DNA of 64,000 bases from Opacimonas sp002292215 (GCA_943846745.1 OX044360.1:2604001-2668000); one strand, 5' to 3'. Positions 1 to 9,836 are shown, counted from the stretch's first letter. A program made the numbers and translations. The notes: generated from the sequence alone by a model not told the origin.

Positions 1-1629
1 ACGAGTGCCGGTATTTGGCGTTCATCAATGTCACAAGTCACCCCATTTGAGCCGCTAACTGAGGTACGTTATTTACCCGATTCAGGCTATTCGGTCTTAG
101 ATTTAGGGCAAGCAAATCAGTTGGTTTTTTCGCAGGGCACTGATTTATTGATTAGTTCCATGACTAAAACACCGTTTGTCTATCCGATGGCTGGAGAGCT
201 CATTGCTTTGCAACCCTCATACCAACCTAATGTTTTTTTTGCGCAGATTGTAGAGCCTGCTAGTACCGGGGAGCCTAAGCAGTTGTCACTGGTAAGATTC
301 AGTGTAAACCATACTGCATATAGTGGGTTTACACTTGATGCAGTAGTCGTAAAGTCAATCCCTTACGTTGCTGAACGGCAGACTCGATTGTTAGTTGGCG
401 AAAATGATATTCACAATATTCTGAATGTCATTACTGAGACCACGAATGACATTGTCTTTACCATGCTAAACAGTGTCACACTTGAAACGTTAACGGTATT
501 GACGTTGCCACCTAGAGAGTATTTTCCTGATTTGATAAAGTTTAACCGAGATGGATTTATAGTCGGTGAAGGTGCGCGCATCAGTCGCTATGCGTTTTCT
601 CAGTTAGCCTCAGCCATTACTTATGCGGAACTTTTTTTACCACAAACCTATATTGGCTATAGCGAGCCCGCCGAACATTGGCAGACTAACCCATCTTTAG
701 ATTATCAAGATCGTAAATATAACGTGATGCCGTTATTAATTGGCAGTGCAAAAGTCAGTTTGTTAGCTTTGTTGGTAGCGATCCCTTTAGCATTGGGCTG
801 TGCAATCTATGTCGGGTATTTTGCGCCCATCATGGTACAAAAAATTATCAAACCGTTTATCGAAATCGTAGAAGCGATCCCATCCGTTGCAATAGGGTTA
901 ATTGCTGCGGTGTGGTTGGCGCCTCTAGCAGAATCATTTTTATTATCCTTTATTATGTTTGTATGCCTACTCCCGTTGGTGTTAATTGTTGCGCATGGGT
1001 GCTTTCTATTAAGCACTAAACTCGGTATAGAACATATCTTTGTTAGCGCTGAATTAGCATTGCAAACGCTATTAATACTCGGGTTAGTTTGGATCTGTTT
1101 TATTGGCTTATCAACGCCAATGGGCGCATTATTTGTCGACTTTCAAGCGCAGGTGATGCCTTTTAATAAATCGACTCTTGTGGTAGGTATTGCAATGGGT
1201 ATTGCTATCTCGCCTACGATATTTTCTTTAGCGGAAGATGCGCTTAGTGGGGTGTCGCGTTCGATGATTAAAGCCGCAGCTGCGTTAGGAGCGACACGCT
1301 TGCAAACGCTAACCTACATTGTGCTACCCGCTGCTGCCCCAGGGCTAATCGCTGCAGTTATGATCGGCTTAGGTCGTGCCTTTGGAGAAACGATGATTGT
1401 ACTGATGGTGACAGGTAATACCCCCATTGCGAACTGGGATATTTTTGCTGGAGTACGCGCATTATCTGCTAATTTAGTGATTGAGTTACCAGAAGCGAAT
1501 CAGACGAATAGTCATTTGACGGTATTATTTATTACGGCTTTATTACTATTTGTGTTTACGTTTTGCTTAAATTCAATTGCTGAACTCATCAAACATCAAC
1601 AAAGCAAAGTGTTGCGAGGAAGCGAATGA
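1..1629 (+). CDS. pstC: Phosphate ABC transporter permease PstC, 5'-truncated by window edge
   Basis: This is an inner-membrane permease of the high-affinity PstSCAB phosphate importer. The reading frame is open from base 1; an in-frame ATG lies at 28, but family members of this long type extend further upstream, so the gene is probably cut by the window edge. About 230 residues of soluble, probably periplasmic sequence precede the membrane part. Several hydrophobic helices then begin with IGSAKVSLLALLVAIPLALG. Near the C-terminus is the permease EAA-type loop (AAALGATRLQTLTYIVLP), which contacts the ATPase. The large soluble region is typical of the long PstC form in Vibrio and Shewanella-like bacteria and is absent from the short E. 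coli protein. The stop overlaps the pstA start by 4 bases, indicating translational coupling. Confidence 0.9.
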   Translation, partial: TSAGIWRSSMSQVTPFEPLTEVRYLPDSGYSVLDLGQANQLVFSQGTDLLISSMTKTPFVYPMAGELIALQPSYQPNVFFAQIVEPASTGEPKQLSLVRFSVNHTAYSGFTLDAVVVKSIPYVAERQTRLLVGENDIHNILNVITETTNDIVFTMLNSVTLETLTVLTLPPREYFPDLIKFNRDGFIVGEGARISRYAFSQLASAITYAELFLPQTYIGYSEPAEHWQTNPSLDYQDRKYNVMPLLIGSAKVSLLALLVAIPLALGCAIYVGYFAPIMVQKIIKPFIEIVEAIPSVAIGLIAAVWLAPLAESFLLSFIMFVCLLPLVLIVAHGCFLLSTKLGIEHIFVSAELALQTLLILGLVWICFIGLSTPMGALFVDFQAQVMPFNKSTLVVGIAMGIAISPTIFSLAEDALSGVSRSMIKAAAALGATRLQTLTYIVLPAAAPGLIAAVMIGLGRAFGETMIVLMVTGNTPIANWDIFAGVRALSANLVIELPEANQTNSHLTVLFITALLLFVFTFCLNSIAELIKHQQSKVLRGSE

Positions 1630-3191
1630 GTATATTAGGACATAGCCGATCCGGCTTTATCGCGGTTAATCTAAGTGCCACTGCTGCAGCAATATTATCG
1701 TTGTCATTGCTCAGTATCTTGATGTATATCTTAGTTAAGGGAGCCAGTTATTTCGCATTTTTCCCAACGGTAATAGCGCAATGGGAGCTGCCATCCGGTG
1801 AACAGCAGATTGAATTTGCTCAGCAATATCATAGCGATGCGGGTATAGACGAAGTCACATTATTATTGTACAACGCTGTCAAAGAGCGCAATCAACAAGT
1901 TACTGTCGACAAGACAGACATCGTCATAACCCAGCCTTCGACTGCTGTATGGACCTTATACTTGAACAATGGCAGCCTGGTGTTTGGTCATAAACTAAGT
2001 TTATCTATGCCAGATGATAATGGTGTAAACCTATTGCCATATTCTGCAGAACACTCCGCTAAAGCAAAACAGGCGATAAATCAACTTCAGCAAAAAAGAC
2101 GAGTTACCGTCAGTGCTCTCGCGCCATTACAAGTCAAATATGCAGAATTAAGGCGCATTATCATCTCCCCAGATGCACCACTTTATGAGCGTTTAGTTCA
2201 AAAAATTGACACGCAGCAGCGCATATTGCAACAGCTCGATTGGGAATTAGCACAGTATAGATTGAACTTTGAGCTAGCTGATGGCGAAGCAGAGTCGTTA
2301 GCACTGTCTAATATCGAATATATCCTCAACACGAATGCATTATCGTGGTTGGACCGTGTGTCCTTTGGTGCTTTGAAAATTTGGTATTTTTTGAGTGATA
2401 CCCCCAAACAAGGCAATTCTACAGGTGGGGTGTTTCCTGCTTTATTTGGTACATTATTGTTAGTGTTTTTGATGACCTTTATGGTGATGCCACTAGGCGT
2501 ATTAACCGCGTTGTATTTACATGAATATGCTGGAAATAACGGATTAACAATCTTACTGAGGACGATCATTACCAATCTTGCTGGGGTTCCCTCAATTGTA
2601 TTCGGTGTCTTTGGTTTAGGGTTATTTGTGTTTGTTATGGGAACGAGTTTGGATGAGTGGTTTTATATGGATCGCTTACCCACGCCGACATTTGGAACCC
2701 CTGGTATTTTATGGGCTGCGTTAACGATGGCTTTATTGACGTTGCCAGTTGTAATTGTTGCAACCGAAGAAGGGTTAAGACAAGTGCCTGATGGCTTAAA
2801 AAAAGGGGCGATGGCATTAGGGGCAACCAAATATGAAATGATCCGTAACATCGTTTTGCCAATAGCAAGTCCGAGCATTGTTACGGGTGGGATTTTAGCG
2901 ATTGCCCGAGCCGCAGGTGAAGTTGCTCCGTTATTATTAGTCGGCGCAGTGATGTATGCGCCTAATTTACCTGTAGATTCAACATTTCCCTACGTTCATT
3001 TAGAACGGCAGTTTATGCACCTTGGTGTGCTTGTGTTTGACGGCGTCTTTCATAGTCAAAACAATATTAACGCCTCATCAATGATGTTTGCGACCTGTTT
3101 ATTACTCATTATGGTTGTATTGGTGCTAAACTCGTTAGCCAGTTGGTTGCGGTTTAAGCTAAAAAAACAATATGATTGGCAATCTAATTAA
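1626..3191 (+). CDS. pstA: Phosphate ABC transporter permease PstA
   Basis: This is the second permease subunit of the Pst phosphate importer and pairs with PstC in the inner membrane. Residues about 20-40 form the first membrane helix. A soluble insertion of roughly 230 residues follows, and the permease core resumes near residue 270. It contains the EAA-type loop KGAMALGATKYEMIRNIVLP and the segment AIARAAGEVAPLLLVGAVMY typical of PstA. At 521 residues it is much longer than the E. coli protein (about 296), and the difference is mostly the periplasmic insertion. Its ATG overlaps the pstC stop, and pstB follows after 12 bases, so pstC-pstA-pstB-phoU reads as one operon. It is probably under PhoB control from a promoter outside the window. 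Confidence 0.9.
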   Translation: MSILGHSRSGFIAVNLSATAAAILSLSLLSILMYILVKGASYFAFFPTVIAQWELPSGEQQIEFAQQYHSDAGIDEVTLLLYNAVKERNQQVTVDKTDIVITQPSTAVWTLYLNNGSLVFGHKLSLSMPDDNGVNLLPYSAEHSAKAKQAINQLQQKRRVTVSALAPLQVKYAELRRIIISPDAPLYERLVQKIDTQQRILQQLDWELAQYRLNFELADGEAESLALSNIEYILNTNALSWLDRVSFGALKIWYFLSDTPKQGNSTGGVFPALFGTLLLVFLMTFMVMPLGVLTALYLHEYAGNNGLTILLRTIITNLAGVPSIVFGVFGLGLFVFVMGTSLDEWFYMDRLPTPTFGTPGILWAALTMALLTLPVVIVATEEGLRQVPDGLKKGAMALGATKYEMIRNIVLPIASPSIVTGGILAIARAAGEVAPLLLVGAVMYAPNLPVDSTFPYVHLERQFMHLGVLVFDGVFHSQNNINASSMMFATCLLLIMVVLVLNSLASWLRFKLKKQYDWQSN

Positions 3192-3203
3192 GGGACGTGG
3201 TAC

Positions 3204-4007
3204 ATGAAGTTGTTTAATACCAAAAGAACCTCTCTAAAAAAACTCACACCAGACCAAATCGCAGTTGATATTGAGTCGCTGAGTGTGCGCTTAAATCAAA
3301 AAAAGGTATTGAAAAAGATTTCGATGCGCATCCCAGCTTTTTCTATCACTTCGGTGATTGGACAAAGTGGCTGTGGCAAAACGACGTTACTCAATGCAAT
3401 GAATCGCATGAATGAAATCATTCCGGATCATCAAACCACTGGGCAAATTTGGATGGATGGTCGTGATATTAATCAGCGCCGTGAAAACGTGTCAAGTTTA
3501 CGAACCAACGTAGGAATGGTATTTCAACGCCCGAATCCTTTTCCAATGTCGATTTACGATAATGTGAGTTTTGGCCTAAAGTTACAAAATAAGAATAACC
3601 GCCGGCAATTAGATGATGCGGTTGAGCGAGCATTAATCAATGCGGCGTTATGGGATGAAGTTAAACAGCGGTTACATGAGCCTGCGGGGATTTTATCAGG
3701 TGGTCAGCAACAACGGCTCATGATTGCTCGAGCACTCGCACTAAAGCCGAAAATATTGTTACTCGATGAACCTACTTCTGCACTCGATCCGCTTGCGACA
3801 CTGTTTATTGAAGAATTAATGCAAAGCCTAAAAAAGCACACGACCATCGTGATGGTGACACATAATATGCAGCAAGCTGCGCGAATTTCAGATTACACTG
3901 CTTTTATTCATAAAGGGGAGTTAGTCGAGTTTACCAACTCAGACAAACTGTTTACTAATCCTAAACGAAAACAAACAGAAGATTATATTACTGGGCGTTA
4001 CGGGTAA
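3204..4007 (+). CDS. pstB: Phosphate ABC transporter ATP-binding protein PstB
   Basis: This cytoplasmic ATPase drives phosphate import through PstC and PstA. It has Walker A GQSGCGKTTLL, the Q-loop region VFQRPNPFPMSIYDNV (the PNPFPMSIY signature is characteristic of PstB), the ABC signature LSGGQQQR, Walker B ILLLDEPTSALDP and the H-loop MVTHNM. Its 267 residues are usual for the family. About 20 basic residues precede the ABC core. It lies between pstA and phoU with short gaps, as expected for the pst operon. Confidence 0.96.
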   Translation: MKLFNTKRTSLKKLTPDQIAVDIESLSVRLNQKKVLKKISMRIPAFSITSVIGQSGCGKTTLLNAMNRMNEIIPDHQTTGQIWMDGRDINQRRENVSSLRTNVGMVFQRPNPFPMSIYDNVSFGLKLQNKNNRRQLDDAVERALINAALWDEVKQRLHEPAGILSGGQQQRLMIARALALKPKILLLDEPTSALDPLATLFIEELMQSLKKHTTIVMVTHNMQQAARISDYTAFIHKGELVEFTNSDKLFTNPKRKQTEDYITGRYG

Positions 4008-4011
4008 CTTT

Positions 4012-4734
4012 ATGCCACATATTGAATTTAATACACACATCTCGGGCAGCTTTAACCGTGAGTTACAAGATTTACGTAATGCGGTGTTAGTTATGGGAGG
4101 GGAAATTGAGCAACAACTCCTCAACACTCTTAAAGCAATGCAGTTCAATGATGCGAGTTTAGCCGAGAAAGTCGTCTTGAATGATGTCAAAATCAATGGC
4201 TTGGAAATTGAAATAGACCAAGAGTGTTTACGTATTTTAGCGACGCGTAACCCCACAGCGAGTGATTTACGGTTAGTTGTAACCGTATCCAAAACGATCA
4301 CTGACATTGAGAGGATGGGTGATGAAATTGAGCGAGTAGCAAAATTAATCACCAAAGGCACTTTCCAAATTGATGAGCAAATAAAGCTCAATACCATTGC
4401 TCTTGGTGAAGAAATAGTCAAAATGATGCAAAAAACTTTTGATGCCTATGCACGACAAGATGTATCCGCTGCTTTAAAAGTATACGAACATGACACTATT
4501 ATTGATGCAAAATACCAGCACATTTTATTGCTACTCAAGGAGCGAATTCAACAAGATTTGACCTATTTAGATCAGTGGCTCGACATTATGTCTGCTCTGA
4601 GGGCGCTGGAGCGTATTGGTGATCGCTGCAAAAATCTCTGTGAATATATTATTTACTTAGCTGGAGGTCAAGATGTCAGACACACAAATGCAAAGAAAAT
4701 ACAAAAAAAAATAAAAGCATTGATATTGGCATAA
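4012..4734 (+). CDS. phoU: Phosphate signalling regulator PhoU
   Basis: PhoU is a cytoplasmic helical-bundle protein that links the phosphate-loaded Pst transporter to the PhoR/PhoB two-component system and keeps the Pho regulon off in high phosphate. The 240 residues contain two PhoU repeats. Acidic metal-binding signatures are visible in each half, ITDIERMGDEIERVAKL and ALRALERIGDRCKNLCEYII. It starts 4 bases after pstB, the standard position. The ATG is preceded by only a weak ribosome-binding site (GGGTAACTTT), consistent with coupling to pstB. Confidence 0.95.
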   Translation: MPHIEFNTHISGSFNRELQDLRNAVLVMGGEIEQQLLNTLKAMQFNDASLAEKVVLNDVKINGLEIEIDQECLRILATRNPTASDLRLVVTVSKTITDIERMGDEIERVAKLITKGTFQIDEQIKLNTIALGEEIVKMMQKTFDAYARQDVSAALKVYEHDTIIDAKYQHILLLLKERIQQDLTYLDQWLDIMSALRALERIGDRCKNLCEYIIYLAGGQDVRHTNAKKIQKKIKALILA

Positions 4735-4833
4735 AAGCTTCATAATTCTTTGATATACATTACATTAGCGCCCATTAGATAATATGTGGTATTATTTTTA
4801 GTTAATTAAGACAGTAGTAAAAAGGTTTTTATT

Positions 4834-6102
4834 TTGGATATAATTACAACTTATGGCGTCATGCTTATTGGTTTAGCTGCGTTTGTCGGCTTTATTATGG
4901 CATGGGGTATCGGAGCAAATGATGTGGCTAATGCCATGGGTACATCAGTTGGCTCTAAAGCGTTAACCCTTAAACAAGCAATTTTTATTGCGATGATTTT
5001 TGAGTTTGCGGGTGCTTATCTTGCTGGTGGAGAAGTTACTTCTACTATCCGCAAAGGTATTATTGATTCTGCTTACTTTATTGATGCCCCAGAATACCTT
5101 GTATTAGGTATGATAGCTTCACTACTAGCAGCTGGTATATGGCTAGCTGTAGCTTCTTATTTTGGTTGGCCTGTTTCTACCACCCACTCAATCATTGGTG
5201 CTATTGTTGGCTTTACCGCTGTAGGCGTGTCGGTTGATGCCGTTGCTTGGGGCAAAGTCGGCGGAGTTGTTGGCAGTTGGATTATTACCCCTGCTATTTC
5301 AGGTGTGATTGCATATCTAATATACTTGAGTGCTAAGAAAATTATTTTTGATGCGGCGTCTCCCATTCTCAATGCTAAAAAGTATGTTCCTGTATACATG
5401 GCGCTAGCTGGCTTTATTATGTCTTTAGTAACAATCAAAAAAGGCTTAAAGCACGTTGGTTTAGAACTTGATGCGGTAACCGGTTATTCGCTTGCAGTAG
5501 GTATTGCGGTTGCTGTTGGTGTCTTTGGATTTGTTGTTATTCGCCGTATGAAAGTAAATCTCGATGCCTCTGAAGAAGAGCAGCATGCGACGATTGAACG
5601 TATCTTTGCGGTATTAATGGTCTTAACGGCTTGTTGTATGGCATTTGCCCATGGTTCAAACGATGTTGCTAATGCGATTGGTCCATTAGCAGCGGTAGTG
5701 AGTGTTGTGAATTCTGGCGGTCAGATTAATGCGAGCTCGCCTTTAGAGTGGTGGATATTACCTCTAGGTGGTATCGGTATTATTGCTGGTTTAGCATTGT
5801 TTGGTCATCGCGTTATCAAAACTATCGGCACCAAGATCACCCATTTAACGCCGTCTAAAGGTTTTGCAGCCGAATTAGCAGCAGCAACTACGGTTGTCGT
5901 CGCTTCAGGTTCGGGCTTACCTATCTCTACTACACAAACATTAGTGGGTGCGGTGGTTGGTGTTGGCTTAGCGCGTGGGATTGCAGCATTAAACCTGAAA
6001 ATGTTTAAAACAATTGCGATGTCTTGGATAGTGACCTTGCCTGCGGGCGCTGTGTTATCTATTATATTCTTCTACATCTTAACGTTCTTGTTCGGTGTCT
6101 AG
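4834..6102 (+). CDS. Low-affinity inorganic phosphate transporter, Pit family
   Basis: This is a polytopic inner-membrane phosphate permease of the Pit family, probably symporting metal-phosphate with protons. The two halves carry the duplicated signature seen in PiT proteins: GANDVANAMGTSVGS near residue 28 and HGSNDVANAIGPLAAV near 270. Related PVSTTHSIIGA and PISTTQTLVGA motifs follow each. It has 422 residues and about 10-11 hydrophobic helices. I chose the TTG at 4834, preceded by AAGG about 9 bases upstream, because no ATG or GTG precedes the first helix. About 100 bases separate it from phoU, so it may have its own promoter. A low-affinity Pit directly behind the high-affinity Pst operon puts both phosphate routes at one locus. 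Confidence 0.92.
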   Translation: MDIITTYGVMLIGLAAFVGFIMAWGIGANDVANAMGTSVGSKALTLKQAIFIAMIFEFAGAYLAGGEVTSTIRKGIIDSAYFIDAPEYLVLGMIASLLAAGIWLAVASYFGWPVSTTHSIIGAIVGFTAVGVSVDAVAWGKVGGVVGSWIITPAISGVIAYLIYLSAKKIIFDAASPILNAKKYVPVYMALAGFIMSLVTIKKGLKHVGLELDAVTGYSLAVGIAVAVGVFGFVVIRRMKVNLDASEEEQHATIERIFAVLMVLTACCMAFAHGSNDVANAIGPLAAVVSVVNSGGQINASSPLEWWILPLGGIGIIAGLALFGHRVIKTIGTKITHLTPSKGFAAELAAATTVVVASGSGLPISTTQTLVGAVVGVGLARGIAALNLKMFKTIAMSWIVTLPAGAVLSIIFFYILTFLFGV

Positions 6103-6143
6103 GTTACTAGCCGCTGCAACAATTGGTGTTAGGTCATAGCAAT

Positions 6144-7055
6144 ATGAAATGGCCTAACATTAAACATCTCCATTATTTGTTGATGCTACATGAAGAGCAA
6201 CATTTTCATCGTGCTGCAAAGCGTTGTTTTATAAGTCAATCAACGCTCAGCGCTGCGGTACAGAATCTCGAAGAACAATGCGGTAACCAAATTTTAGAAC
6301 GTGATAATAAGCAATTTGTATTCACTTCTTTTGGTTTAGATCTGGTGCAGCAAGCAAAGTTATTGGTTGAGCATGCCAGTGAGTTTACCCAATTTGCTCA
6401 AACTGGCGGTGATTGGCGCCGTTCAGTCGTTAAAATTGGGGTCATCCCAACGATCGCACCATTTGTGTTTAATGACATATTACACGCAACACAAGAGCAA
6501 TATCCTGATTTACGTTTGTTACTAAGCGAAGACACCTCTGCGAATTTAGTGGCTCAACTCCAAGATGGTAGACTTGATGCCGTATTATTAGCACTGCCAT
6601 ATCCTACGCCCAATTGTAAGCAACTCACGCTAGGTCAAGATCCATTTCATTTGGTGGGGCATCCTGAGCAACTGGAAAACCTTCCCATACCTTTTGATTA
6701 TTCTGCCTTGCCCAAAGACAGTGTGTATTTACTCCAAGCAGAGCATTGCATGACTGACCATGCCGTTTCTGCATGTCAGATTGCGTATAAAGAACAAGTC
6801 AACTCCCTTTCGGCCAGCAGTATTTACACGTTACTACAAATGGCACAACATCATCATGGTTTTACGTTTATTCCTGAACTCGCTAAGCGACAAGGTATTC
6901 TCGATAATACGCCATTAACCACGTTACCGAGTGATGGCAGTGCGTATCGTGAAATTGCGCTTGTCTGGCGTAAAACGTCACAGCGTTCCGCTTTATTTAC
7001 CAGCCTCGCTGCACTTATTACTCCCTTTATTCCGGTTCCGGCAGAGCCAAAGTAA
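6144..7055 (+). CDS. oxyR: LysR-family peroxide sensor, OxyR-like
   Basis: This is a transcriptional regulator with an N-terminal winged helix-turn-helix (about residues 5-62, containing HRAAKRCFISQSTLSAAVQN) and a periplasmic-binding-like effector domain (about 92-300). The effector domain has the OxyR redox pair, Cys202 and Cys211 in AEHCMTDHAVSACQ. This has the same nine-residue separation as E. coli Cys199/Cys208, which form the peroxide-induced disulfide. I chose the ATG at 6144, whose product begins MKWPNIKHLHYL as OxyR proteins do; an in-frame TTG at 6123 is less likely. Length is about 303 residues, as usual. No peroxidase or catalase gene is adjacent in the window. Confidence 0.85.
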   Translation: MKWPNIKHLHYLLMLHEEQHFHRAAKRCFISQSTLSAAVQNLEEQCGNQILERDNKQFVFTSFGLDLVQQAKLLVEHASEFTQFAQTGGDWRRSVVKIGVIPTIAPFVFNDILHATQEQYPDLRLLLSEDTSANLVAQLQDGRLDAVLLALPYPTPNCKQLTLGQDPFHLVGHPEQLENLPIPFDYSALPKDSVYLLQAEHCMTDHAVSACQIAYKEQVNSLSASSIYTLLQMAQHHHGFTFIPELAKRQGILDNTPLTTLPSDGSAYREIALVWRKTSQRSALFTSLAALITPFIPVPAEPK

Positions 7056-7123
7056 CCTTTTGTATAGTAGTATTTACGGGCCAAAATACTATAGTTAGGT
7101 GGTATATTTATCTTGGATACCTA

Positions 7124-8656
7124 ATGAGCAATACACCGGAAATGACTGATTTTAATCTTGATGATATTATGCACTATAGGACCTCATCACATGAGAGCTA
7201 TTTATCTATAGATTTTGCAGCTTATATCAATGATCTGATGCAGAATATCGCAGTATTCGGTGCTGGTATTGCATTACTCAAACACGGTAAACTAGAAGTG
7301 GTTGCTGGGTCTAGCCCTAAGGTTTGTACCATCAATCCAGGCAGCTTCTATACGCAGCAAACCTTCAAGAATGCACAAGTTACTGAGATGATGATGCCTT
7401 TTGGCTCAGTTAAGCATGATAAACAATCGGTTATTAACGAACTTGACGTCCACTACTATTATGGTGTGCCGTTATTTATTGCTTCCAACGAATGTATCGG
7501 TTGCCTGTTTATATTTAACTGTCATTCCGCGCATTTAACTGAACAAGCTAAACTATCTATTAAATTTGTTGTGCAATTATTAGAATCTAAAATGGCACTC
7601 GCAGACGCTCATCATGTGTATCACGAAGCATTAAATTTTCAGAGTATGATTGTGAATAACTCTGATAATTTTATTTTTGTAAAAAACCATAAATTTGAAA
7701 TAATATTTGCGAATAATGCTTTTTTAAGTCTGTATCCTGAAGCTCAGCGAGACAAAGTCATCGGTTACACAACGGTTGAAGAATATGAACCAGATCAAGT
7801 CGAATTATTCTTAGCCAATGATAAAACCGCATTTACGCAAGGAGTACATAAGTGTTTGGAGACGATTGCGTTTCCGAATGGAGAAATTCGGACTGTTGAG
7901 ACGACGAAAACTCGCTTTATGTATGATGAAGAAAGCTTTATTGTAGGTATTTGCGTCGATTTGACTGAACAGCAACATCTGGTGCAGCAGTTTGAAGCTA
8001 AACAAAATGAACTATCTCAGTTTGCCGATTTGGCGACACATGATATGCGTAAGCCGCTTAACAACATTCATCAATTAGTTGATTATATTATTGAAGATAA
8101 TGAAATGAACTTTGATAATACAACGCATTCGCAACTCAATGAAATACAATCTCGTTGTCGATCGATGAGTACGTTTTTAAGTGACATGTATGAATATGCA
8201 CAAATCGGTCAAGAGAAAGTTACGGCAACGACCTTTAATCCCAAATACCTCGTCGCTGAGATGGCATACTTATTCGATATCCCAAGTACCATGAGGCTGA
8301 CAGTATCAGATATCGAGGTTACTTTGCCGCAAGTTCCAGTGAAAATGATTTTATTGCAATTATTAACTAATGCCGTGAATCATTATGGTGCTAGTACTGG
8401 AACGATTACTGTGGATGTCGATATTGTGAAGCATGGTGTGACGATGAGAGTGACAGATAGCGGTCAAGGCATGAATGATTTACTGCAAAAAAATGCCTTT
8501 GAACTAATTAATCATGCTAATCGCAATAAACATGTCAAAGGGTCTGGCAAAGGGTTACCCATGGTCAAAAAGCTAATTGAACAATACCGTGGTAAAGTCA
8601 CGCTAACCTCTCGCTTAAACGAAGGCACAGCCGTCACTGTTTTTTGGCCTAATTGA
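7124..8656 (+). CDS. Sensor histidine kinase with GAF-like and PAS domains, orphan
   Basis: This is probably a cytoplasmic histidine kinase, with no clear membrane segment in 510 residues. Residues about 20-165 resemble a GAF-type sensor fold. About 170-285 is a PAS domain (IVNNSDNFIFVKNHKFEII, then NGEIRTVETTKTRF). The phosphoacceptor region follows with His306 in LATHDMRKPLNNI, of the HDxRxPL type found in phytochrome-like kinases. The C-terminal ATPase has an N-box (LLQLLTNAVNHYG), a G1 box (DSGQGM) and a G2 box (GSGKGLPMVKKL). No response regulator is adjacent. The FabH-like gene follows after 52 bases and then prsK/prsR, so a link to that module is possible but inferred only from position. 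No gene symbol can be assigned. Confidence 0.82.
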   Translation: MSNTPEMTDFNLDDIMHYRTSSHESYLSIDFAAYINDLMQNIAVFGAGIALLKHGKLEVVAGSSPKVCTINPGSFYTQQTFKNAQVTEMMMPFGSVKHDKQSVINELDVHYYYGVPLFIASNECIGCLFIFNCHSAHLTEQAKLSIKFVVQLLESKMALADAHHVYHEALNFQSMIVNNSDNFIFVKNHKFEIIFANNAFLSLYPEAQRDKVIGYTTVEEYEPDQVELFLANDKTAFTQGVHKCLETIAFPNGEIRTVETTKTRFMYDEESFIVGICVDLTEQQHLVQQFEAKQNELSQFADLATHDMRKPLNNIHQLVDYIIEDNEMNFDNTTHSQLNEIQSRCRSMSTFLSDMYEYAQIGQEKVTATTFNPKYLVAEMAYLFDIPSTMRLTVSDIEVTLPQVPVKMILLQLLTNAVNHYGASTGTITVDVDIVKHGVTMRVTDSGQGMNDLLQKNAFELINHANRNKHVKGSGKGLPMVKKLIEQYRGKVTLTSRLNEGTAVTVFWPN

Positions 8657-8708
8657 TATTCTGAGTATTCGTGGTAAGCTTCAACTAAATACTATAAAAA
8701 GAATTATT

Positions 8709-9836
8709 ATGGAAAAATCAGTTGTAATCAGTGGTAGTGGTCTCTTCACTCCAAAACATACCATCACTAATATTGAGTTAGTCGAAAGTTATAATGCTTA
8801 TGCGGATCACATGAATAGTTTACATCATGCTGATATTAGTGCGGGCTTACGTGAGCCTATCCCTCATTCAAGTGCCGATTTTATTGAAAAAGCCTCGGGC
8901 ATTAAATCACGCTACATCTATGTCAAAGATGGCGCATTAGATATTCATCGGATGCGCCCAAATATTCCTGAGCGCAAAGATGACGAACTTTCCCAGCAAG
9001 CAGAAATGGCGTTAGATGCGGCGCAAAAAGCGCTTAAAGCAGCCAACAAAACTGCTAAAGATATTGATGCTGTCATCGTTGCATGTGCTTATACCCAACG
9101 TTCATACCCTGCGATTGCTATCGAAGTGCAAGCCGCATTAGGCGTTGCTGGATTTGCATTTGATATGCTAGTGGCATGTTCCGCAGCCACCTTTGGAATG
9201 CACCGTGCGTATGAAATGGTTAAAGCCGGAAACGCTCGAGCGGTGTTAGTCATTAATCCAGAACTCGTGTCCCCACAGGTTAATTATACAGACCGTGATA
9301 GTCATTTTATCTTTGGTGATGTCGCAACGGCAGTGGTCGTCGAAGACGCTGCAAATGCAGATGCTGAGCATGTATATGAGATTTTATCAACACATGCTGT
9401 CACCTCGTATTCAAATAACATCCGTTCTAATTTTGGATATTTGAGTTACGCTACCGATGCCGACCCGTATGGCGCGGATAAATTATTTCACCAAGCCGGA
9501 CGTAAAGTGTTCAAAGAAGTATGCCCGATGGCTGCCGAACATATAACGACGCATTTGGCACGCCATGAATTAGATAGTACGCATGTGAGTAAGTGGTTTT
9601 TGCATCAAGCCAATATCAATATGAACACATTAATTTGTAAAAAATTACTCGGTCGTATGGCAACGCAAGAAGAAGCGCCGATAGTATTAGATGAGTTTGC
9701 TAATACTGCGTCAGCAGGTTCTGTGATTGCATTCCATTTGCATCATGCGAGCATGCAACCGGATGATATTTCATTGTTATGTTCCTTTGGTGCCGGTTAT
9801 TCGATTGGTAGTTTAGTCTTGCAAAAACGCGGCTAA
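8709..9836 (+). CDS. Beta-ketoacyl-ACP synthase III-like (FabH family) protein
   Basis: This is a thiolase-fold condensing enzyme. Family knowledge suggests it joins an acyl-CoA starter to malonyl-ACP or a similar extender. The catalytic triad is visible: Cys157 in LVACSAATFG, His299 in LHQANINMN and Asn332 in EFANTASAGS. At 375 residues it is about 60 longer than housekeeping FabH (about 317). The extra sequence lies near the N-terminus (about residues 25-80, between the first strand and FIEKASGIKSR). It stands alone, with no other fatty-acid synthesis genes nearby, and lies 49 bases before prsK on the same strand, so the two are probably cotranscribed. It could act on a specialised lipid or signal rather than bulk fatty acids; its substrate cannot be read from sequence. 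Confidence 0.85.
   Translation: MEKSVVISGSGLFTPKHTITNIELVESYNAYADHMNSLHHADISAGLREPIPHSSADFIEKASGIKSRYIYVKDGALDIHRMRPNIPERKDDELSQQAEMALDAAQKALKAANKTAKDIDAVIVACAYTQRSYPAIAIEVQAALGVAGFAFDMLVACSAATFGMHRAYEMVKAGNARAVLVINPELVSPQVNYTDRDSHFIFGDVATAVVVEDAANADAEHVYEILSTHAVTSYSNNIRSNFGYLSYATDADPYGADKLFHQAGRKVFKEVCPMAAEHITTHLARHELDSTHVSKWFLHQANINMNTLICKKLLGRMATQEEAPIVLDEFANTASAGSVIAFHLHHASMQPDDISLLCSFGAGYSIGSLVLQKRG

Noticed and set aside
7067..7091. Partial inverted repeat AGTATTT...AAATACT between oxyR and the kinase gene
   Set aside because: Short, imperfect arms and no T run; too weak to call a terminator or operator.
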